Shown here: one piece after another, positions 55,790 through 64,000 of the stretch
Position numbering within the stretch: the stretch's first letter is position 1
Layout: each line of letters begins with the position of its first letter
Origin: Calonectria ilicicola
Taxonomy: Eukaryota > Ascomycota > Sordariomycetes > Hypocreales > Nectriaceae
DNA length: 64,000 nucleotides
Assembly: GCA_020809705.1 (NCBI GenBank)
Contig: CP085829.1
Coordinates: 5,270,001 to 5,334,000, forward strand
Direction of reading: 5' to 3'
Made by a program: the position numbers and the translations under genes
Notes under the pieces: generated by a model
Told to the model about the DNA's origin: nothing
Databases searched by the model: none
Seen by the model: the letters and a program-made list of their open reading frames with translations, nothing else

Positions 55790-55881
55790 CGACAGAGACA
55801 AGATTCGAACTTGCGAACGCGAACGTATTGCATCTCTATGAGTATTCAAGTGCAACGCCTTAACCACTCGGCCACTCTGCC
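55790..55881 (-). tRNA. tRNA-Ser (TGA) with a short intron
   Basis: The minus strand gives acceptor GGCAGAG against CTCTGTC (one G-T pair) with discriminator G, D-arm GCCGAGTGGTTAAGGC typical of serine tRNAs, anticodon stem TTGCA/TGCAA with loop CTTGAA and anticodon TGA, a long variable arm (ACGTTCGCGTTCG) and T-arm around TTCGAAT. About 11 bases interrupt the loop after position 37, the normal intron position. The class II variable arm and D-arm fix the serine identity. Confidence 0.92.
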
Positions 55882-58368
55882 TACGATTGGCCAGCCGCTT
55901 AATATATTCATAGATAACCGTTCAGGGAATCAAGATAGCTACGCGAATGTGAAATCGGTTCAACCCTTCTATGCTCGACACTGGACGCAGAGCGACTAGG
56001 AATTCATTTGTCTTAGAGGTTTTTGTATTTATTTTCGGCAAAAACAAGATGTTCGCCCATTCATTCGATCCGCATGTCATGTTACAAACGCGGCGTAATC
56101 GGTTTCATCATCGATGCTCTATCTCATAAAGGATCGTGGGGGCATCCGAAATACTCCCAACCCAGACCAATACGAGCTCAATTCGCTTCTACTACAATAA
56201 AACAATAGGTTTGTTTTATTTACAGTTATAACCCGGCTCGATCATCAATACTCCCAAAGATCTAAACCAGGAGTATACAGCCTATCAGCCAAGCTTCATT
56301 TAGTCGTTTGGTACATCGGCTTCCAGAGCGGGCAACTTCTATCCTCCAGAACCAAAAATAATTGTCAAAATATAAACAAATTCAATGACTAATAATACAT
56401 AAATTCCATATCAAGTGTTTTTAGTTATCCGTGATTATTTCGGTATAGCTTGAGATTACTCAAGATTTCTATTCGACTTCCTATCAACAATATTCAAATG
56501 CACCGAGAGTTGCACTTTTATCAGCCTAGAATTTAATTCATGTAATCATACAGTCCTAGTTAAACCATTTCGAAGCTAAATTTTATCATACTTACATCTT
56601 GAATCCTTGCGAAATGGGATACCTACATTGGCTCGTCAATCTCCCGATGCTCAACCAAATACAAGCTGGCCAAAACATCATCGTATAGTTATGAACCATC
56701 TAGTTAATCGGCAAGGGAATTTCCAAAGATCCGTTCCCAAATAATTTTACTTAGGCCCAACCGTGAACGAAAACCAATACAAACGCCAGTTGAAGGATTG
56801 TATATCTCCCTAGCTTCTTTACCACCGAACTCAGTTGCTCCAAACCATCAAACTGGAAGTATTAAACAAACACATATTAAAATACATATGTAAAATCTTT
56901 ATTCTATTATATATATATAATCCTTATATTTTCCAGATTAATCTAGGATGTTGGGGGAAGAGTAGAAGGGCTACAGTTCTTTCTGCATTGGATTATACAC
57001 CTCAGACCCTCGATCCATCCAGAACCGTAGTTCAAGGGATTAATTTGATATCCCAGAATGTATGTTTTTCTATCTCCAAGCCTCTAGGTGGAAGCATGTC
57101 CAGCTTTCAAGCTTGCAAACGCTCAGTGAAATATGAGCCGTGATCAAATACCTGATGCTTGTGCTCTTGGTTCCACGGGCAAGCAGCTATAGAGAAGAAG
57201 GAAAAGTACACCAAAACGGTCAGTCTACAACAGGCAAAAGGGTCCAATAGTCATCCAGAACCAACGTCGAGTGATGTGTAGGAATGTCAGAAGACCACAA
57301 CATCAAACAGTGAGGAGAAGCGACGGAGAAATGGACTATCAGCATATCAATTTTCCCAGTCACATTTCAGCAACCAATTCTTACCGAGTCGCAGATATAA
57401 AGCTTTCCACAAATTGGGGAGGCGACAACTGTCCTCATCAACATGACACAGCCGCACGATCGCCATCATGCATGGATGAGCCTTTAGTTTTGCTTTTTAA
57501 CATTCAAGGCACCAGTTCGGATCGAGATCCAGGGACTTGCAAATCAATATATAATCACTAAAAAGCACACACACTATTTGGTCGATCTGGTCCCAGGTAC
57601 GTTACCGAGAAGCACGGTTTCAGACGAGCTGTCACACCTATAAAGTAGCATTGATGGCTAAACGTGCAAATGCACGCAGAAATCCATGCCACTTGAATCA
57701 CATTCAAATAATGCAGTCCTACATCAAAATGAATAGAATGCATATACATGAACTACAGAAGCGCCACGTGAAGGCATAGGTATTGAAACAGGCGACTGTC
57801 TCACTAGTCATATATAGGGGGAAGAGACATGCACGTGGAACTTGAAATCACTATGAGCGAACGGAACTGTCAATGTTGGGCAAGTCATGCTTGCTTTGTC
57901 TGTTTCAATTATTATCTGTAGTACGAGTAGATACATGAGATGCCCAGAGTTGGAATGGGCGTGAGCCAGTTTGCCATTTGAGGCAAGAAAAAGGAGATTG
58001 TCTCGCGATATTGCGTCTCGACGAGGTTATCCAGGTCAGATTTTCAGAGTCTGACAGGGAAAATCAGGTTAACACCGCGCTCAAGAGTCCCAGAGCCAAG
58101 AGTCTCCGTTGAATAAACCGGAGTTCCAAAAGAAATCGGTGGTTCAGATATGCTACGCCATGAGGCTACAGCCGTCAGGCCTTCGTTGTCGTACTGTCCA
58201 ACTCGTAGGGTTGCCTCTATATTTCCCATAAAAGAATATCCACAATATGATGTCCGGAACGCCCTTTGTGCTAGTATGAGAAACCCATCAAGCTATGTGG
58301 GAAGAGAGATGTAGAAAATACTGTCTCGGGTGATGCTGGAATGCAGTCCCTCCTTCGCGGTGAAATCA
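55882..58368. other. AT-rich island without genes
   Basis: About 2.4 kb next to the tRNA-Ser gene, markedly AT-rich with a TA run at 56906-56920 and no frame over 102 codons. It may be a mutated mobile-element remnant, but I cannot identify terminal repeats or a coding relic with confidence. Confidence 0.5.
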
Positions 58369-59337
58369 TCAGAAGTTTGATGATGCATTCACGGCTGTAG
58401 GTTGATGGTGGTTATCGAGCGTGTTCTGGAAGGGGCTTCGGCCACCACTCTCACGGTTAATGCTGGTGGGGCTGGGCTCGCTCTTTTCGATGGGTCCGTA
58501 GCCGCTGTGGTAGGAGGTGCTGGCGTTGTTGAAATCCATCAGGCCATCGGCCTCCTCGTTAATCTTCCTGCGGCCGTAAATTCTGTAGGCGACGATGCCC
58601 AGGGCACCGAGAATGATGAAGCCACCGATGCCAACGACAACACCAATGACAGTGTTGCGAGTCTTGGTCGACATACCGGAGGAGGAGCCACTGGAGCCGT
58701 CAGAGTTCAGGCCAGGGGTTGAGGTGGTGATGGTGGTGGAAGTCATGATTTCCTTGGAGCCATCACTGTTAGTCATGGTCACGACGGCAATCTTGGTTGA
58801 GGTGACGAGGCTCTGTGTGGTCTGGGAGTTGTTGTCATTGGCGGCAGAGCTGCTGTCACTGCTGCTGTCACTGCTGCTACCAGTGCTGCTGGCGGCAGGG
58901 GCATCGGTGGTGGCGGCAGCAGTGTCCTGGGCAGCAGTGGAGGCGGCGGCGGCAGCAGAGCTCGCGGGAGCGTTGGATGAAGCCGCAGCGGCAGCAGAGC
59001 TGGACTTGGAGTCGGCGGCAGCAGAGGTAGCCTGGGCCGCAGTTGTCTCAGCAGCCTTAGCAGTGGTCTTAGCCGCCTCGGAGGTAGCAGCTTTCGCGGA
59101 GCTTGCACTTGCTTCACTGGCCTTGGTGGTGGCAGCGGCAGCAGCTGTGGTCTTGGCGGCAGAAGAGTCGTCACCACCAACAGTCACACTAACACCAATA
59201 CTGTCGTCGCTGGCGGCGGGTGTGGCTCGGAGAACGAGACGGCCATTTCGGTGGTAGAGGTCTATGCGCGAGGCCTCAACGAAGCACAAGACTGAAAGAG
59301 CTACAAGGAGTAGCTTGATGAATCGGGGAGCGAGCAT
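58369..59337 (-). CDS. Ser/Ala-rich single-pass cell-surface protein (sensor-like)
   Basis: Single exon of 322 residues from ATG at 59337; the in-frame start further up (59469) would bury the signal peptide, so the inner ATG is preferred. Residues 1-22 are a signal peptide (FIKLLLVALSVLCFVEAS). A short region with RIDLYHRNGRLVLRA follows, then about 130 residues dominated by Ser, Ala and Thr, likely O-mannosylated. A region rich in Thr and Ser (SLVTSTKIAVVTMTNSDGSK) leads to one membrane span (VIGVVVGIGGFIILGALGIV) with a basic stop-transfer YGRRK, and a 60-residue cytosolic tail. This is the plan of Wsc/Mid2-type cell-wall stress sensors, but no WSC cysteine domain is present, so it is only an analogy. 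The alanine content is unusually high for a mucin-like stalk. Confidence 0.8.
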   Translation of the reverse strand: MLAPRFIKLLLVALSVLCFVEASRIDLYHRNGRLVLRATPAASDDSIGVSVTVGGDDSSAAKTTAAAAATTKASEASASSAKAATSEAAKTTAKAAETTAAQATSAAADSKSSSAAAAASSNAPASSAAAAASTAAQDTAAATTDAPAASSTGSSSDSSSDSSSAANDNNSQTTQSLVTSTKIAVVTMTNSDGSKEIMTSTTITTSTPGLNSDGSSGSSSGMSTKTRNTVIGVVVGIGGFIILGALGIVAYRIYGRRKINEEADGLMDFNNASTSYHSGYGPIEKSEPSPTSINRESGGRSPFQNTLDNHHQPTAVNASSNF

Positions 59338-60205
59338 TTTGATGGATGTGTCGTGATGTCGAAAGGGGAAAACGATGGTCGAGTCGCAAGCGACGCCTCT
59401 CGTCCAAGGCGACGGGGCCGGATTCCGAGTCTCGAGTCTGATCAGACGCCTGATAAGGGTCTTCCTCAAGCTAGACGGAGAGAGAGCGCTGCGGTTGATG
59501 AATCACAGCTCGGGGCGATGAGTCGTCGGTGTCGTCCCAACTATCGTTAGAAGATATAGAAGCTAGCGAAGGAGAAATCGAGTAGGGTCGCGTTGTATGT
59601 GCGAGGAACGAAAGTATTTGAAACGAGAGTGATGGCGTTGAGATGCCTGCTGGAGCAATAAAAGGGAATATAGAGCTGAGGTGAATCGCAACAGGAAAAA
59701 AGAAATATATTAGACAAAACAGGGAGGGGGAGGAAAAGGCTAGAGTCACGAGAGGAGGCGAAGCCGGGATTAAAAACGAGCGACGATTTTATGAACAGAG
59801 AATGGGAATGGATGGGATGGGGCGTGTGGGCGCGAGTAGGTGGTGGGTGCGGGAAGTCTTGCAGCACTTGCAGGCGCAGCTAACCTAACTTAGGCGTGTT
59901 GCCAGTGGAGGTGCCAGCGTGCAGGTGCCAGTGCAGGAGTGCAGTCGCAGCGCTAGCCACCTACAACCGGACCTGCGAATCGGGCACTGGGCCAGGCTCG
60001 TATTCCCACCCACACGGCTCAAATGTGTCAGTCCAGCGGCGACTCTAGTTGGCTAGCCTAGGCCTCCCTCACAAACCCTTACAGTCCCTGGGTGCTCTGC
60101 GGTTGATGAATCTGGGATGGCTTGTGAAGGCTGTGCAGTACCCGCTTTTGGCTCAGGTCCCCTATCCTTGGCCAGATGCAATGCTCGTTAATGCACGGTC
60201 TCTGG

Positions 60206-60236
<31 letters not shown>

Positions 60237-63200
60237 TTCTTCGCCTTCATTTGATTCCTACTGCTGTTCGCGAGATGATTCTGTCCGAACCTTACAAGCA
60301 ACCATGTAAATTCTCAGTGTAGCCCATGCCATGCTGCAAATTACCACTGTCCTGCGCCGTGTCCAGCCTCCCCGCCATTGTTTTCCCGAATATTCCGCCT
60401 CGTCACGCCGCCCAGAAACGCCTAGAAAGCGCCCCCAGGAGCCCCCAGGAGCCCCGGACCGGACCGGGGATCCAGACCCGGACCAGGCCACGGGGCCAAG
60501 TCAACGAAAAAAGCCAGGGCGAGGAAAAAAAACAACCGACAGTGTCTTTCTTGTCTCGGCAGCTCCTAATCCAACGTTCCAGCCTCTGTCTGCTCATCTG
60601 ACTAGCGCCGGCTCCAGGATGTGATGATTATTATTCCGAGAAGGGTCCTAGATTTCCTAGTGCTGTGAATCTGCTATGCTCGCGACGGTCCATGACCCAA
60701 GCCTCTGGCAGATTGTTTTATTTTTTTTTGGTCCCCATAAACGCCCCCACTCCCCTGACGACACAACAATGCCCCCAGCACAACTGGTTCGGGGGTCATC
60801 CATCCAACCAGGTCGCTGACTTGGAATCGTCAACAGCCAGTCGTTACGCGGCAAGGACAACACACCCGATACACGGAGCGACGGGGATAGAAAGCATGAC
60901 ATGTTTTATGTTTGGCCTCGACAATGGACTCTCCCGGCGCCTGCAAAGCTAAAAGACCCTTTGGCGACAATCACCCGCGGCCCCTGGCATGACAAGTGGA
61001 CGTGCTGTATCATCGTGCGGCATGGTGGCACCCCGTGGCGGCTAAGTGGCTGTCCCTGATGGGGAAGAAGGGATGGCGACTGGATTGCTCTCTCGCTTTT
61101 CAAAACAGCCATGCCCTTCATCGATATTGGATTATTGGATTCCTTGCTTTTTTGCATGTAAGACGCTCTTGTGTCTATGTATGTGTATGTGTTTTTTTTT
61201 CCCTGATCTTTTCTTTTTGTGCATGGTATGTATGCATAAAGGCCATGTTCCTCCTCCACACAAGGTAGATCATCGGCATCTAGGCACATGGTGGTGACCC
61301 AAAGGGGAATGCAGGCGAGCTGCTGCGCATGGGGCCGCACGTCGTCGTCAGCGATTAACGCTGAAGGGGACAGGAACAGGCTGCTGGATACAGTGCGGCG
61401 TGCGTCGATCCCATGTCGCCTCTAAAGCCGACGGGATGCAGAGCAGAACAACAAGAAAACAGAGACGTCAATCACCAGATCAGGCGAAACCAACCCCAGT
61501 GCCGTCTCGTCCATCGGCGACGCCATCGAGAAGTGAGTCCGGACCAGGGGCCTTGCGGATGTCCGGGTGTCAGGATATGGTGCTTAAAATAGCAGCAAAT
61601 TCCACCCACGGGCACTCGCTCAACATCAGCAGCTGGGAGAGACACCAGTCGCCCATTCATTGACTGCAATGCATTGCATTGTACATCACGCCCGCGGCTC
61701 GGCTGTCAATCCTGTAAAGCCAACATGCTCGTCTTGGCCCCCGCGCATCCTTAATTCGAAAAGGGTTGGGCTCAGATGTAACCGGTGCCCACACTGTGGC
61801 ACACCATGGCTTGTCATCATCCACAACAACCTGACTTCTTGCATCAAGGTTAACCCGGGGGCCAATGGCCGCTCACCCGACGAGCTTGATTTCTTGTCGC
61901 AACCCCCGTCTGTTTACCTATAGCGGACCGCCTCCCCTCCCACCATCCCGCCAGTATTTCGTATCGTGGTTGACGATGAAGCCGCGAAAGCGCTGATACA
62001 TACCCTATAGAGTGTAGGGTCGACGGGAAAAACTGGATTGCGTGCAACAGCTAAAGTTGGCTTACAAGCCGTCTCTCGCCTCTGGCCTCCCTCGCCAACC
62101 TCGGCATCCGCCTGTTCATTGTCTGGTCCTACAGCAGAGACATGCGTCTGTCCAGCTGTCCCTGACAATGGCCGCTGACTGACTACTCTCTCCTCACCCA
62201 TTCACCCAACGCATGTCACGTAGTATCCAGACATGCTGCTTAGCGCCGCCGCCTCAGGGGCTGTGCCCAAACCACAAGACACTCAGTCCGGGGCCCACCT
62301 GTTTTGGCAGCTCTGCGCATTGTTGTGCCCGACGTCACGACTGTTGTTCAGACGGGATGAGCATCCCCATCCACCTGCCCAGGCCCCCAAGGGTTCAAAG
62401 GGGTGAAGTGACGCATTGCCGGGATTCTTTGTCAGCCAATCGAGCTGCATCCACTCTCGGCCTCGCGAGCGTTGCGAAAAGGCCCCACTCCATCTAGGCG
62501 GCCCTAGCCTTCGGGACACCGCCAAGCTCCATCTCCGTGATGCTGATAAACACAATGAATGACGAAAACTATTGATGTTCTTTTGTCTTCTGTTTCAGAT
62601 GCTGCAAACCGCTCCTCTAGGAAAACTCATTGGCTCCTCCGCTTGTACTCGTAAACTCATTGTCGTTGCCGCTGTCCACTCCTTGTGGGGTCGAGCCACT
62701 CTTTAGCATGCCAGAGTACGCAAACATATCCATCCAACGCCGAGGCAAGCTGCAGAAGAAAAAAAAAAAAATTCAAATCGAGACTACTCGACTGGATCAC
62801 CAGATTCATCATCGTCCCCTCAACGGATCCCCCGACTTCCGTTAATTCACCGACCTTCCGTAGCATCCATGGCCCCAGTGTCAAATCAGCTCGCCCCAAA
62901 CTCGTCAATAGCTCGGCCACGAGCCCCTTGTCCCAGCAAGAGTACGCGTACTCGGTGTAGTCGACCGTCATTCCAACCAAAATCTGCCTGCGCATGACGA
63001 CGCCTTGCAACCCCGTACGGTGGAGAAGGGAAGAATGCGCTGCCCTGTTGGAATGGCCCGTTGAATGTCCCGACCGGAGCTTGCCCTCGGCCCCAGTCAC
63101 GATCTAGCCAAGCCAACCGGGCCAGAGAAGCCAGCGGAGACAATAGGGCTCCAAGAAAGATCGGAGACCAGCCTCTCCCGATCATGGTGCCATTAGAGCC

Positions 63201-64000
63201 CACTCGGATCTGGATTCATACGTGAAAGGCTGTGTTTTGTTGTCATCCCCCCCTCTTCAGCCCCATCCAGTCCCTAGTGCATATGTCCACGTAAGTTGTT
63301 TGCCCAGATGGTGTGAAGGGAGGACCTGAAGCTTTATCGTTGAGCCTTATTATTCGTAAGCCTAAAATCTTTATTTCGAGCACTCTTTGTTTTGAGTTGG
63401 GATTCAACAAAACGCAAGTTCCTTTATTCGTCAATCACCTAGTCGGAGCTGACGCAAGATGTTAAAATGTCGAACGTCTTCCCTTACGTTTGCCATATAT
63501 ACTATCGACCCTAGCTATAGAAACTAGATGAACCGTTTCCAAGTCTTTTATGATGTCTTGTACAATGTACACCTTGAAGAGTTGTACCCCCATGACTTCC
63601 TCACTTGCATCGCCGCAAAATTCAACTGCTCCAAGACGCCAATCTGGTAGTCAAGAAATAAATAAAATTAGATAATACTTATAAATAAATAAATTTCTTT
63701 ATTTTATTTGTCTAGTCTTTATTTATTCATAATCTCGGTAAGGGATCATAGGAGAAAGTAGAAGGGGCACGATCTTTCAGGGGTTGTCCTGTAGAGCTTA
63801 GATGAAGTTATGGCTTTACTCCCTGCAATAATAGCCCCGACTACTCTTGAGGATTAGCCACCCAAACGAAGATGTGGCGACTTAGTTTGCCTCCCGATAT
63901 GGCCTTTCTGTAAGATTCCACCCGAAAACACACAGAAAATGCCATACATCATCTGTGTGACTATGAGCAGTCATTATCCTGCCCCCAACCTACCATCACA
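59338..64000. other. Terminal 4.7-kb region, no secure gene
   Basis: 59338-59900 is probably the promoter and leader of the surface-protein gene. Beyond that, frames are all under 150 codons. A minus-strand stretch at 62657-63100 has coding-like third positions and is described as a finding. The last 350 bases (63650 onward) are AT-rich with AATA/TTTA runs and resemble the island at 55.9-58 kb in composition. Confidence 0.5.
60206..60232 (+). repeat. GT dinucleotide microsatellite
   Basis: About thirteen GT units followed by a T run, in intergenic DNA. Confidence 0.9.

Noticed and set aside
60206..60232. GT repeat as a regulatory or recombination element
   Set aside because: A plain microsatellite; nothing else in the sequence supports a function.

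Overview
The window looks like nuclear DNA of a filamentous ascomycete, most likely a Sordariomycete and probably Hypocreales (inferred from protein content and gene structure, not from a phylogeny). Genes carry short introns of 43-222 nt with GT..AG ends, coding third positions are G/C-rich, intergenic spacers are long with homopolymer and pyrimidine tracts, and both tRNA genes are intron-bearing. There is no sign of bacterial operons, CRISPR arrays, insertion sequences or rRNA. Exon maps were assembled by hand from open frames, splice sites and family motifs.

Layout: GDP-mannose pyrophosphorylase (1.5-2.9 kb); 4.8 kb with no convincing gene; glucokinase with a hydrophobic C-terminal tail (7.7-9.5 kb); tail to tail with it, a Naa50-like N-acetyltransferase with a PCNA-binding-like N-terminus (10.0-11.2 kb); an Sgf11-like SAGA subunit (13.2-14.6 kb); a divergent pair of PPIL1-type cyclophilin (15.4-16.0 kb, minus) and signal peptide peptidase (16.5-18.2 kb, plus); an acidic unknown nuclear-type protein (19.5-20.2 kb); an unknown minus-strand gene (21.1-22.1 kb) inside a gene-poor stretch; a 1373-residue hybrid histidine kinase (25.8-29.9 kb); an unknown gene broken by two in-frame TAG codons (30.6-32.5 kb); dienelactone-hydrolase-family protein and Sfp-type phosphopantetheinyl transferase, convergent (33.4-35.6 kb); Mpv17/PMP22 protein (37.6-38.3 kb); tRNA-Pro(AGG); Yif1 and the SRP receptor alpha subunit, divergent (39.5-43.3 kb); a coiled-coil giant of at least 2300 residues (44.7-51.7 kb and some way upstream); gene-poor DNA with tRNA-Ser(TGA) and AT-rich islands; and a serine/alanine-rich single-pass surface protein (58.4-59.3 kb).

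Most of this is core housekeeping: sugar activation and phosphorylation, ER targeting and ER-Golgi traffic (SRP receptor, Yif1, signal peptide peptidase), chromatin and splicing factors. No biosynthetic cluster or defence system is evident; the phosphopantetheinyl transferase would serve carrier proteins encoded elsewhere. The most unusual items are the tail-anchored-looking glucokinase with a frame-neutral last intron, the PIP-box-bearing Naa50-like enzyme, the two-TAG broken gene, the extra Cys/His module in the Sgf11-like protein, and the F-rich coiled-coil giant.
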